64,000 nt of DNA from Stictocephala bisonia (taxonomy: Eukaryota > Arthropoda > Insecta > Hemiptera > Membracidae): positions 1,030,115-1,094,114 of the forward strand of contig JAQJVL010000251.1 in NCBI GenBank assembly GCA_035578905.1, given 5' to 3'. Below the pieces are notes generated by a model that saw nothing but the letters and a program-made list of their open reading frames with translations, was not told the origin of the DNA and searched no databases. Position 1 is the stretch's first letter, and each line of letters begins with the position of its first letter. Of the stretch, positions 36,054-47,992 are shown in pieces. The translations under genes and the position numbers were made by a program.

Positions 36054-38895
36054 CTATGTATAGACCCCCAAAAATAGGATTTATCGAGGAGTGTTTTGAA
36101 ATAATAGGAAATTTGCTTCCAGTTTATGATAATTTTGTTTTAATTGGAGATTTAAATACTAACTTAAGCACTGATAGAATTTTTCCGGATAAAGGTCAAC
36201 TCTTAAATTTAGTATCATGTTTAAATCTAAATATTCTGCCATTGAATCCAACTTATCACCTCCCTGACTCTGATTCATGGTTGGACTTGATTATGGTAAA
36301 TGATTTTCAAAGAGTAGTTAGGTTTGGTCAGGAAGCAGTGTCAGGAATTTCCTATCATGATTTAATATTTGTTGAGTTAAATTTAAAGACAAGATTGTAT
36401 AGTAATAAGGATAAAATTAATATTAGAGATTTTAAAACCATTGACAAAAATAAACTTAAACAGGAATGTACAACTTTACAATGGCAAAATGTTTATGATA
36501 GTGAGATAATAGATGATAAGGTAGATATTCTTGAAAAGTATTTATCTTTGTTATTTAATAAATATGTTCCATTAAAGTGTATTTCCAATAAAAGAACTCC
36601 ATGTCCTTGGATAAATGATGAAATAAGAGCTATAATGAAACAAAGAGATGCGTTATATAAAAGGTATGTTAAGATAAAAGACCGCACTGTATGGGAGGAA
36701 TATAAAATTCTTAGGAATAGAGTGAAGCGCATAATAAGAGATGCAAGAAATCAACATTTTCATAACTTTTTAAATAGTAATAAGTCTGGTAAAGAATTGT
36801 GGAGTACATTAAAAAGTCATGGAACTGGAAAGGAACAAAAAAAGCTTTCTGATCCTGATGTAAGTTTAAATAATCTTAATGTTTTTTTCTGTGGAGTAGA
36901 AACTCAAATAAATAATAACTTAATAGATGATTATAAGAATATGCGCCAGAATTGTTATCATGATAAGTTTAAGTTTGTAATTGTAAATGATATTATTATT
37001 CGTAAGATAATTTGTAATATGCGTCAAATTCTGTTGGTAATGATGGAATACAGTTACAATTTATTAAGCTGATATTTGAGGAAATTAAAGATGTGTTGGT
37101 GTATATTTTTAATTTTTCATTAATGAATTCTGTGTATCCATCACAATGGAAGAAATCGTTGATATTACCATTGCCTAAAAATGATAATCCTACTGAGTGT
37201 AAGCATTATAGACCTATAAATATACTGTGTGTTCTTGGTAAGGTATTAGATAAAATTGTATTTTCACAAGTTACTAGTTTTCTAAATGTTAATAATATTA
37301 TGTATAGAAACCAATCAGGATATAGAAAAATGTATAGTACTCAGACAGCGCTTGTGAAGGTAACAGATGACATAAGGGAAGCGATGGATAAGAGGAAAGT
37401 GACCATTTTAATGTTATTAGACTTTACTAGAGCTTTTGATACTGTTCATCATGGTTTATTGTTGGCAATCTTGGAGTCTTATAACTTCTGAGATGAAGCT
37501 GTTAGTTGGTTTAAATCATATTTATGTTGTAGGTATGAAAGAGTTAGAACATTTAAAGGTAATGTTTCTGATTGGGAACTGAATAGTGTTGGTGTTCCGC
37601 AGGGATCTACTTTGTCAGCAATGTTGTTTACTATTTTTATTAATAGAATTAGTGACTCCATAATGTTTTGCAAAGATATGTTATATGCAGATGACATGCA
37701 AATGTATACTCACTGTAATTTAGAAGATATTAACATAGCTATTCAACAACTCAATGCAGATTTGGCAAGTATCTTCAGTTGGTGTCATGATCATGGTCTA
37801 ACGCTTAATGTAGCAAAGTGTAAACCTATGTTAGTTGCACATTCTCGTTTGATGAATAGTATTAACTTTGATGATATATCACCAGTGTCAATTGATGGTC
37901 AAGTGTTAAAATATGAAGTTAGCATTGTTAATTTGGGACTTAGAATGACTAATACTTTATCCTGGTCAGAGCAAGTAAATCATATTTGTAGAAAAGTGTA
38001 TTAATGTCTGTAACAATTGAGAAGGCTATGTTTTAAGCCTACATTAGATGTTAAGAAGTTGTTAGTTTATACCCTGATATTTCCATATTTCGATTATGCT
38101 AATGTTGCTTTTTATGATTTGAATGATACATTGTGTAATAAGTTACAAAAAGCTCAAAATGCGTGTATTCGTTATATTTTTAACTTGAAAATTTATGATC
38201 ATGTAACTCCTTTTTATAAACAATTAAGGTGTTTAAAAATTAGAGATAGGATAGATTGTGGTGTAATGTCATTAACACATAATATTTTGAATAACAAAAA
38301 ACCAGACTATTTATATGAAAAATATAAAACAATGTATAATGTTCATTTAAGAACTACCCGTTTTGGAAATAAAACACTACAGTTTCCTATTTTTAAAACA
38401 ACAATATACAGTAACTCCTTCCATGTAAAATCTATCCGATTGTTAAATTCTCTTCATGATGATTTAAGACATGTACAAGCACATAAGACCTTTAGTAGTA
38501 AAGTAAAAGATATGTTATTGAATAAATACTAAACAGCCTTCAATTCGTGTATAAAATAGAAATTGGTTAAATTAGTAAAAAAAAAGTGTATATAAAAATT
38601 ATAATAAGTGTATTTGATTAATTTACATGATGTAATATAGTAGTTGTATTTGTTTAAGATTTTCATAATAACTTTGTTTAGGATTAATAACACCAGTACT
38701 AAAATTAGATAAATAGGATTTAATTGATTTAATATGTTATAATATAGAAATTATATATGAATTAGATTTAAATAATAATACTGTAAAAAGTCACAACTCA
38801 CCATTGTAATGTGTTTGTAATTGTTTTGGCCCTGTCCTGGTGGAAGAGTGGACCTTCGGTCCAAATCAGGGCAGGTAAAATAAAGAATTGTCAAA
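36054..38895 (+). mobile_element. non-LTR retrotransposon (I/Jockey-like), 5'-truncated, few stops
   Basis: The sequence opens inside an AP endonuclease. MYRPPKIGF at 36056 is followed by VLIGDLNTNL, SDSWLDLIM and SYHDLIF, the usual GDxN and SxHxxI blocks. The linker contains WINDEIRAIMKQRDALYKRY. A frameshift near 37072 leads to the RT (37093-38004): HYRPINILCVLGKVLDKI, LDFTRAFDTVHH (motif A), GVPQGSTLSAMLF and the catalytic MLYADDMQMY. A single stop lies near 37489. The thumb and C-terminal region (38017-38532) includes YTLIFPYFDYANVAFY and a final RLLNSLHDDLR. The 3' region contains ggaccttcggtcc and an agaattgtcaaattg tail before (CTCACT)n. It is relatively young judging by the few disabling changes. 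It was inserted in or beside the CT tract of the foldback. Confidence 0.9.
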
Positions 38896-38963
38896 TTGTC
38901 TCACTCTCACTCTCACTCTCACTCTCTCTCTCACTCTCACTCTCACTCTCTCTCTCTCTCTAT
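38896..38963. repeat. (CACTCT)n / (CT)n microsatellite
   Basis: tctcactctcac-type repeats between the non-LTR tail and the right outer inverted repeat. Confidence 0.9.
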
Positions 38964-39689
38964 ACTCACTTGAAGAAAGTGCCAGTAGTATTGAAAATTT
39001 GTGTGATTATGTGATTCTTTTGTGTATGTTACTACTACTCTGGTGTTAGTGAACTTGTCTTCTAAGCTAAGTTTGCTGATATCCTATCTCTCCAATATAC
39101 CAAAACAGTACATTCAGACAGACTATCATCTTCCTGCTCACCATACCACACAATATTGTAAAAAACCCACATATTCCTGGCCTAGTGCCCTTTAACCTAA
39201 CCTAGATTGATATTATTAAATTCTAACAACTATGAGTCAAGTTGTTGAATAAAAAATGTCCATCAGCTGATAAGAGTTTATTTTAATGGGATACTACTGT
39301 TTCCTCTCTCTTCCCTTTCAACTGATATTTCCTAAAATGAACATTACAAAGGTATATCTTAAAATTTGCTGTCAGAATGTCCTTATAACTTTTCAAATTT
39401 ATAATAGAAATTGTTTATTTCCATTAGACACAGGTTGTGCATGGGCATAAGGCATTTTTATAATACACCCACATACCTACAACACAATGTAGGATAGGTG
39501 GGTGGGACTAACGAGTTTTATTTGTACATAGAAAAATGTGAAAAGGCCAATAATTAATATTTATTGGATGTAAGATAGGTGGAGAACCTTAACTAGAATT
39601 GAATTTCATTGTTATGTAAGTGAAAAATTATGATTTGTAGATTCATTTAAACATTGTGTTCTCTGTATGACCATTAAAAAAATTTGTCC

Positions 39690-40240
39690 TCTGAATGGAA
39701 AATATCAACAAGGAGGAGAAAATTCTGCTGGACAAAAGTAAGGGATATATTATGCTCGAAGTTTTTTTACTACTAACTTTTAATTCACTATGAGTTCTTT
39801 CCGGAAGATCAAACAGTAAAGATACAAGATGACATTAAGAGGAAACCATCTGAAAAATGGATAGAAAACAACTGGATTAGCTGCATGACAATGCCTCTGC
39901 ACATCGGTCCCTGTTATTATATACCTACCTAGCCAAGCACAGGGTTACCACACTAGAACATCTTCTGTGCTTGCATGACCTTGCACCGGCCGATTTCTTC
40001 TTGTTCACACACGTAAAAACATGAATGTAAGAAGAACAATTAGCAAATGCTGAAGCTGTCAGAGAAAATGTGAAAAAAGATTGAAAGACATTTTAGAAAA
40101 TGTGTTTCAAAAATGTTTTGAACAACTATATGATTTTTGGGGCAAGTGTGTTGTTGCAGGAGAGTATTTTGAAGGAAAATAGGTTTTTAAGTTTTCATCT
40201 TTGTCAAATAAATGGATTTCGGAACTGATTGGAGCTTTTT
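39690..40240 (+). pseudogene. mariner-type transposase relic
   Basis: On the + strand, 39881-40020 reads LHDNASAHRSLL, then TYLAKHRVTTLEH, then LHDLAPADFFLFTHVKT. These are the second-aspartate block (HDNAxxH) and third catalytic block (LAPxDFxLF) of a mariner. Downstream, EEQLANAEAVRENVKKD and an FKNVLNN-type segment correspond to the C-terminus. Stops and frameshifts are present and no TIRs were located. No equivalent was seen in unit 1. Confidence 0.8.
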
Positions 40241-40559
40241 AACTATACATCTTATAATCAAAGATAATATTCATGTAAATCAACTGGTCACAATAGCATT
40301 TTTTAGCACTGACATTTATTTTCATTTGTGATATGTAGGTAGGTCAGTAAATGCTTGAAATGCCCCCTCCCTTGTTTACAATTTTAGATACTAAATATAT
40401 AAAAACAATTTTGTATATTTGTATACAAATTAAATTTTTTGTAGATATTTCAAGTTAATCCATTGACTACTTTTTGACTGTTGTGTGTACATAAACATAC
40501 AGTAGTTAGATTTTTATATATAAGATTACCTGTTAGGAAGGAAAATAATAAGCAGAAAA

Positions 40560-40920
40560 ACCGAGTTGATTGTGAATTGATATTGAGGTTGGTAGTTTCA
40601 AAGCTTAGGCCTATACTCCATTACCAATGGGAAAGCCTTGAAGTTTGTAGCGTAAGCAATTTCACAAGTGGTCAATCAAAGGATAAGACAAAGGATCAAC
40701 AGAAGGGTTTCATGTTTCCTTTAATGGAGACGGTTTCCTCGTTTCAGTTGTATAAAAGATTCAATTCCACTTTTAGATACTAACACATTGTTACCTTTAC
40801 TTTGTGTTCTGGGTAATTAGTTATTTCTGGAAAAGTAGCTAAGAGCTATAAAATACATTGCTAAATGAAACATACAGTCGATGTAAATGATTAATTAATA
40901 CCAAGTTTATTGGCTTACTT
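40560..40920 (+). promoter_or_regulatory. TATA-containing repeated module, copy 3
   Basis: It matches copies 1 and 2, with TATAAAAG at 40751-40758 and the aggataag core retained. It has an 8-base loss in the gtgacaaagg region and one extra base in the short start-stop frame. It is the positional counterpart of copy 1. Confidence 0.4.
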
Positions 40921-41349
40921 TATAACAGTTTTATCTCTAATATGCTGCAATCGTCAAAAACTTTTGAAATACTAAGAAGTTTTTAAACAGATTTCTAATA
41001 AAAATTAAAGTATAAAGAAATAGGTAAATAAGAAAAATAAATGTATGTTTTATGTAAATGAGATAGTTATTTACTTACGGTAATGCTGCGATGGATAAAT
41101 AAACAAAGTGAATAGGTTTCTCTCGTTGGTGGAGAACACACAGACCATTACTGAGAGCCAAAAGTAAATTCCCCACTTTTTATGTCAAATAATTTAACAG
41201 TTAATATTCAATATTACTCCACCTGAAGTATGGATATCATAGTCCCTAATATAATATACTAAAAGTTAATAAATATAGTTTTCCTACAATAGCTTATGAA
41301 ATAAAAAAACACTAAACAAATATAGAAAATGTAACTACAAGTTGTCTAT

Positions 41350-41529
41350 ATTTTTATTTTTATTTATTTATTTTTTTTTAACTTCACTCGCCAGTTGACA
41401 TGGGCCTACAGGCCTGTGCGTCAACTTTATTCAACGAGTGAAGTACCGACCGTTGGCTCAGTGGGGATTCAAACCTTGGACCTTGCCCTCCGCAGTCCGA
41501 AGCCTTAGCCACTGAGCCACCACGCCGGC
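41350..41529 (-). mobile_element. tRNA-derived SINE with A-rich tail
   Basis: On the - strand it starts gccggcgtggtggctcagtg (A box in ggtggctcagtggctaagg), has a B box ggtttgaatcc (41465-41475) and ends in an A-rich taaataaat tail (41350-41380). The 3' body folds: acttcactcg and cgagtgaagt, ttgac and gtcaa, and ggcctacaggcc form nested arms. The polymerase III boxes look intact. The corresponding place in unit 1 (about 20900) lacks it. Confidence 0.85.
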
Positions 41530-42828
41530 AATAAATATATTAAGCCGTAATTCTTAATATATATTAATATATTAAGAATCATTTCTAGTTTAATGATATT
41601 TTTATAAATAACATGACTGTGTTATTTACATAATATAATTTATTTTTGTATTAATATTTAGCACAAGATATTGTGGGATTAATTTTACAGAAAATAAAAA
41701 TATAAATAATGCTAAAATTCTTTTCTCAAAAAAAGTTTTGTAACATTGTTACGGTATTTATGAGTAAACCAAGATATGGTAGTTATGAGGTAAGATTGAG
41801 TTAATAAAAACCCTATCAAGTCTTAGTAATTGATCTTAATTGGTGCGTAAAGCAATTGAGCAAGTGATAAGGTGTCTGAATTGTGAACCCCCCAGAGAGA
41901 GTTGTTCATCCCCTCAACTTTTCTTTTTACCAGCCTAACATTTTCTTAGAGACATTAAATATTTATTATACTTGCTCTTCTTTGCAACAATCTTCCATGT
42001 TACATTGAAAATATTTAGAGGATTTAAAAATGTATTTGACTTTATAGACATATATAGTAAAAATGAATCGTGGTATTTGGAAAAATGTTTTAATTAATTT
42101 AATTTGAAGAGCTACTAGATATCAACATATGTTTTAGACATAGACAAGGAGCTTTTCTGAGAGGATGAATATTTAGTACTATCTTCGTGTTGCTGGTTTT
42201 CAAGTTGTGTAATGGAGATTTTTATGTTAAAATTCTTGTACCTTCATATTCTACAATCTCGTTTATTTGGTAGGTAATTTATACAGTTATATTACTGTCG
42301 TTTTAATGAAAGTTAATATTATTTATATTTTTCTTTACATTAAGTTAACTTATAATAACCCACTTAACAAATGAATTTCACATAAAATGATTATACACTT
42401 TAAACATAAATTACGATTAACTACAAAAGCCTATAAATGTATTTTAATTGAATTATGTTACCAGATACTTTGTGTTTTCCAATATTCATCAAAAATACAA
42501 AAGAACAACAACAAATATGTTCTCTCACTGTCTCCCTTTGTGAATCCCTTGCGTTTGTTAAGGTTTTAATTAATACTTAGTAAGGGATGAGTCATGAAAA
42601 TAGCTGCATACATCCAATAAATCAATCAGATTCTGTAATCGATATTTGTAACCATACTATATGTATATTTCTTAGTATTATAAAGTAATAATTACAAATA
42701 ATATTCAGATGAAAATATAAAGACAGCATTTAACTCCCTTGCACTAGATTTTCTATCCATAAAGAGTATTATTATTGAGTTGTCAATATTTCAATAATTA
42801 GAAAACGTAAATAGATCAATGTTTAAAG

Positions 42829-44022
42829 CTAAAGATCTGCTAGAGCGGCAATTATGTTACGGTATATTTCTACTCCCCTAAGAAATACCTTAGTATTTAA
42901 ATACTCATCATGATCATGAAGTTTCACCGGTGTGTTGTTCATTGGAGAAAACCCAAATGCTGGTATTCCTTGGGCTCTGATAAACCTTGCGTCAGTTGCT
43001 GCGGGAAAAATGCTTGTGTTTACTTTCATTCCCATTTTGTCAAATTGGGCTCTTAGTTTTGTCCACCATGGATTCTCAGCACTCAACTTTGTTGGGCTTA
43101 TCGATTTTCTATTTCTAACTGTCTTAAAACTAACTCCTTCTCCAGCTTGTTTGCATACATCTTCGAGCCATTTAACAAATTTTTCAGGATCTGTATCTGT
43201 ACTGATACGGCAGTCAAATGTCACTTTTAATTCAGGAGGGACAACGTTCGCTTGAACTCCTCCTTCCAACTTAGTTAAGTTTATGGCTGTCACATCCCCC
43301 AAAGTAAAGTGTGGATTGTCCTCCAGCTTTTTCTTCTCCTCAGATCTCTTCTCCATGAATTTTTGTATCACAATTGACATCTTTTCTCCTGCAGTGTTCA
43401 AATGCATCAGAGAGCCATGACCGGGAGTACCAGTGCAGATAATATCTACTGGCATTGCTGTACGTTCTCCATAATATAGATTGAAACTTTCATCTGGACT
43501 TGCAACTCCTTCATCTAATTCACACCCAACATTCAATTTTTTAAAAGTATTAGATTCTACAAAAAGTCTCATTCCCTCAGAACCGATTTCCTCATCAGGA
43601 GTAAAGCACATGTGAACAGATCTTTCTGGTTGGTAACCCTGCATCTTCAGCCGATAGACTGCCTCTAAGTACTGTATTCCCACACACTTCATGTCCTGAG
43701 CTCCTCTGGCATAAATATTTCCACCATCATCCTCTTCAGCCCCAAATGGTTCATGGGTCCACTTGTCTGCAAACACTGGCACCACATCCATGTGAGAACT
43801 CAGCAGAAGGCTGGGTAGCTGTGGTTGACGGCCCAACCAGCTCAGCAGAACTACAGGCTTACCAACTGCTACAGCCTCCACTTTCACATCTAGTCCATCT
43901 CTACTTCCAACTCGCTTGAGAAACTCCACACAACCACTGTAGTCAACATTTGGGTGGACTGATGGAATTCTTAAATACTCTTTGAAATTTTCAACTGCCC
44001 GTAAGTCAAGATTAGCATACAT
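42829..44022 (-). CDS. aminoacylase-1 (N-acyl-L-amino-acid amidohydrolase), intronless, 397 aa
   Basis: Cytosolic zinc peptidase of family M20 that removes acetyl and other acyl groups from N-acyl amino acids and so salvages amino acids after protein breakdown. The start at 44022 (MYANLDLRAVENF) is preferred to an in-frame ATG 7 codons upstream because the paralogue at 23348 begins at the same place. Likely metal and catalytic residues, in 397-residue numbering, are H77 and D79 (SSHMDVVPV), D110 (GAQDMKC), E144/E145 (PDEEIGS), E171 (LDEGVAS) and H369 (VKLHDHDEYL). The dimerisation or lid domain, about 180-300, includes GTPGHGSLM and GGVQANVVPPELKVTFDCRIS. Length fits the animal enzyme (about 400 residues). 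No intron or signal peptide is seen. It lies in unit 2 and is the only intact copy here. Residue roles are inferred from the human enzyme. Confidence 0.95.
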   Translation of the reverse strand: MYANLDLRAVENFKEYLRIPSVHPNVDYSGCVEFLKRVGSRDGLDVKVEAVAVGKPVVLLSWLGRQPQLPSLLLSSHMDVVPVFADKWTHEPFGAEEDDGGNIYARGAQDMKCVGIQYLEAVYRLKMQGYQPERSVHMCFTPDEEIGSEGMRLFVESNTFKKLNVGCELDEGVASPDESFNLYYGERTAMPVDIICTGTPGHGSLMHLNTAGEKMSIVIQKFMEKRSEEKKKLEDNPHFTLGDVTAINLTKLEGGVQANVVPPELKVTFDCRISTDTDPEKFVKWLEDVCKQAGEGVSFKTVRNRKSISPTKLSAENPWWTKLRAQFDKMGMKVNTSIFPAATDARFIRAQGIPAFGFSPMNNTPVKLHDHDEYLNTKVFLRGVEIYRNIIAALADL

Positions 44023-44305
44023 CTTTTTTGATTGAATGAACACACCAAAAATTAACCATACTCAACAGAACTACTTGATAATATACTCTTTTAACCTATA
44101 GCACTTCCTGATAACTCTCTTGTGTTATCACCATTTATTGGTATAATCTCTGTCAGTTATATTGCGTGCCAAAGCCTTGCTTGAGTAGCATTTTAATTTA
44201 TTGTGACAGATAAAACCACAGCAAACGAAATGAACAAACTAGAAGTAATAAAAGTTGTCAGTTATGTGACAGATGGAGGTCACAGCTAATCTGGCTCTAA
44301 TGAAG

Positions 44306-44314
44306 CTATTTATA
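44306..44314 (-). promoter_or_regulatory. candidate TATA box of aminoacylase-1
   Basis: On the - strand, tataaatag lies about 285 bases upstream of the start codon and leaves room for a leader of roughly 250 bases. The pseudogene has tataaacag at the same relative position (about 23580), so the element predates the duplication. Confidence 0.45.
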
Positions 44315-44929
44315 CTTTTAATTGTTTTACTATTAAAAAGTTACTTAAAGATTTATTAAATACAATTTTATCTCAGTTTTAGTTCTATAAATAAAAATTA
44401 GTAAAATTGACTGAAAGCAGTTAAAAATATAATTTTAATTTTTTTTCATAAAATAAAAAAATGTCCAATAGTTTGTGGCTATTATAATAATAAATAAATA
44501 AAGTATAGAGAATTTCAGTAAACTATACAGTTAATAAATAAGTTCATATTTTTCACACAAAATAGAATACATTATTTTTAATTTCCTTTGAGGCCCCTTA
44601 CTGTAATATATTTATAGTGATTCGTGTTATGGAAATGAATTCTAGAATTTTCACTGAACACATTTGCACACAGAAAATGAACTGTTAATTGCAACTAGCT
44701 CCATTCTTAAATAAGTAAAAAGGGGTGCCTTGTTATTCTTTGACCTATCAAAGTTGTAGATCAGAAATTGACTAGGTGTTTCACATGTGAATTATAAGAA
44801 GCACGAACAGGTAAAAACATTTATCAAAGAGTGATGTAGTTGATTGAGAGTATAATAAGTGTATGTCAGACAGTTTCTTGTAATATTATTAATGTATTCT
44901 AAAAATTTTGAATATACCAATGTAAAAAT

Positions 44930-47370
44930 TTCATTTCAACTTTTTTTGTCATGTAAAAGTACTTTTACACTTCCAACTGGTAGAAAAAGCGTCATTATCT
45001 TGTTACGTTTCCAGAGAGGGTTTTAAATAAAAAGGATAACTATAATTTTTATTTTTGTTATTTATATTAAGCTCAGTTTTGGGCTGAGGTAATGGGCTCG
45101 TTTTTGGCCTTGTAGACTGATGGCATCAAGGCGCTGAGTATTATAAACTAACAGTGTGGTACATTATATAATAACCCCACCATTACAATAAAGACAATTT
45201 TTATTTCATTTCATCATTTTCCTCTCATTTAAATTGGATTCATAAAATTATTTTTTGTTTTTATAAATCCACTTTCTGAAATATCATTATTTTTATAGGT
45301 ATAATTTGTTTTTCTTTCATTTAATAATTTTACTATTGTAAATTTTCCAACCGTTTCTTACAACATTTATTTATCTATTAATGTACTTACTTTTATATTT
45401 TCATTTACTAATTGAAGTAATTTCTATTAGTTAATTATATGTAAATTTATAGTAATATGTAATTTTAATAATGGTTACATGTAAGAGAGGACTATGTAGT
45501 CCTAACCTCACTATTACAATAAAGACAATTTTCATTTCATTACATCATTTTCTCATCATTTAACATTCAAATCTCAAAATAAAAATATTGGAATTGAATG
45601 ATTGTAATGTTATTAAACACTTTTAAATGCTGCTTTGTGGTCATCATTACTCGAGGTCACCTCAAAAGTGTTTATTCATTTGAAAATATTTCAGTATACA
45701 TTCAAAAAATGAACATAAGTGATTTTTATTGTAATTAGTTTCCTTGGAAAAAAAAATAGAGTACTTTAGTGTCATTCTACTCTGAGTACAGAATAACATG
45801 ATAAGCTTTATTTATTTACGAAATTTGGAAAGTGTCCAACAATCCTTTTCTATCCGATCAAATACACTAAGACACCATCATCATTATTAAATTTTAATAA
45901 TAAAGTTGATAATCTTTAGTTTAAATGTTACTGTTATCAGAACAGTTATAATTAGTTTTTAGAATCATACTCTACCTCTACTTGATGAAATAAACAAGAA
46001 GCTAAGTTTTGCTGTAAATATTTTCCTGGCTGGTAACACCACATTACAAACAAAACAGCATGACAAGCTTCAGTGTAACCATTTCCTTTTACAAGCAACA
46101 ACACGTGTAAACACCATTTTAGTTATTTTTTGACACAGGCAACAGTGCAATGAAGTCCAATACAAATATCTAATTGGCATATGAAACAATGTTGTAAGCT
46201 TAGGTAAACGAACCATGAACTGCAATGTAATGAGAAACAACATAAATGTCTGTTTCACAATCTGTTTGACAAAATGGGTATTTGTCTATATTGAACCAAA
46301 TTTATGGATAGGGTGTACTTCAGTAATTTTAACAGTTTGTTTATTCATAGCCAGTTATTCGGTGAATGATTCCTGTATTTAGGTAATAAAGGGTCTTTTC
46401 CAATGAAGCATTTTTTTCTTATCTAGTTAAGCTAAGGATAAGCAAAGGATAAACAGTTGTTTTCAAGGATGAGTTTGTTTAAATGTTGAGATTAGGTTAT
46501 AGGTAACTGTGCCAGGAATAATTGGTTTTAGAGGTAGAGCATTAGAAAACTTACTGAGAAGAGAAGGCCACTAATACAATGCACTGGTAAACAAATAAAT
46601 AGCTTACATTTTTAAATGTCTGACATCTTCATCTCTTTTTACCTGATTGGTTGTGTGGGTTGCCAATGATCAATAATTGTGTTTGGAATGTTATTCCATG
46701 ATTTTCTTTTGCCTATTTTATTCAAGTGCAGCTCATGTCTTATACGATCCATCTTAGATAGCACATACTAAAAAGTAGTGTCAATACTGTCGTTTTTGTC
46801 TGTGAAGCCGTACTTCAGATTTCCTTTTGGTACTTCTTATTTAAGAAAGGATAATCAAATCTCTGAGAGATACAAATATTCTACTTACTAACAGCTATGA
46901 CTGATTTTATAACTAGGTTTCAGTTATGTCCATTACTTATGTCTAAGTCATTTGTGCCAGCTAGTCACACAACGAAGTACGTTAAAGCAAAAGCCTGATA
47001 AGTGGCCTTGGAGTTTAATGTTTGCTGAGCCTTTGGGCTTGATAAAAGCATTAATTTCCTTTCCCCGCCTTAATGGTCTCCTACTGCGTTATATCAAGCG
47101 TCAAACCTTGTTGAGTAAAGTGGTCTAAAGTGTATGAACTTTGGCCACATCAATCTTATTAACTGAATTAAGAAACCAACTCTCCTGAAACGAGGCCAAA
47201 TGTTACAATATTATAAATTGTTTTCATATAATTTAATAGTTGCCTTGAGATTAATCTTTTAAATATAAGTATACATAAAATAAGAGTATTGTTTTTTAGT
47301 GGCACTACATGTAAGAAATAATCAATTTGCTTTCTTCATTAATTTATCACAATTAATGAAGAGGGAGTGT
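44930..47370. other. unit-2-specific interval without recognised gene
   Basis: This sequence has no counterpart in unit 1. A phrase of about 55 bases (attacaataaagacaattttt, then atttcatttcatcatttt) occurs at about 45160-45215 and again at 45505-45560, perhaps retroelement tails. Otherwise it is AT-rich and every frame is closed. Confidence 0.5.
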
Positions 47371-47571
47371 TCATTAAATTCTACCTTATAGGTGAGGGGG
47401 AGGGTTCATCAGCACATATCTTATGGATGGGTTGGAGGTTTCATTAAATCATATCTCATAATTGGGTGGAAAAGTTTGTTAGCTCATATCTCATGGGTGG
47501 GTGGGAGGGTTCCTAAACTCATCAGCCTCATTCATTTAACAATCGAGCATGTAGTGTTGATTTTTTAGAAA

Positions 47572-47733
47572 GATAGCCAAGAGAGGAGTTACAAAAAGCA
47601 ACGATAGTACAAAGGAAGCTTCACTATGCACTATAGTAAAAATAATAGTTAAGTTAATTCAATTTTACTATAGCGCATATTAAAGCTTCACTTGCAGTAT
47701 TGTTGCTTTTTTGTAACTCCTATCTTGGTTATC
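47572..47733. repeat. inner palindrome 1
   Basis: gatagccaagagaggagttac, then aaaaagcaac and cactatagtaaaa pair with ttttactata, gttgctttttt and gtaactcctatcttggttatc around a centre near 47652. Confidence 0.85.
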
Positions 47734-47869
47734 TTTAGTTTTTTAATTAGCATAATACGTGTTGGTACATATACAGTACAAGTAAACGTCACACAACACA
47801 AATTTATTACAATATAAGCACAAAATGCACAAATATACTACAATGCAAGCACAAAATGCACAAATATTA

Positions 47870-47912
47870 TGGTGATCGATTTCGGTGAACCACGCTCACC
47901 TTCCTCAGACCA
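47870..47912 (-). ncRNA. hammerhead-like ribozyme motif, mirror copy
   Basis: Exact mirror of 47950-47992 within the palindrome, read on the - strand. See that entry for the fold. Confidence 0.4.
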
Positions 47913-47949
47913 GAGGGATTCACAAAAGAATTTCTTTTGTGAATCCCTC

Positions 47950-47992
47950 TGGTCTGAGGAAGGTGAGCGTGGTTCACCGAAATCGATCACCA
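47950..47992 (+). ncRNA. hammerhead-like ribozyme motif
   Basis: TGGT (47950-47953) can pair with ACCA (47989-47992) as stem I. CTGAGGA (47954-47960) matches the core CUGANGA. GGTGA (47962-47966) pairs with TCACC (47974-47978) as stem II. GAAA (47979-47982) supplies the second core strand. AUC/GAU (47982-47987) would form a very short stem III followed by C at 47988, the expected cleavage position after an AUC triplet. The departures are one extra A between the core and stem II and no loop on stem III, so any activity would probably need a dimer. Similar minimal motifs are known in Penelope-like terminal repeats. Confidence 0.4.

Noticed and set aside
42829..44043. Aminoacylase start at 44043
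   Set aside because: The paralogous copy starts at the position equal to 44022, so the upstream ATG is probably not ancestral.
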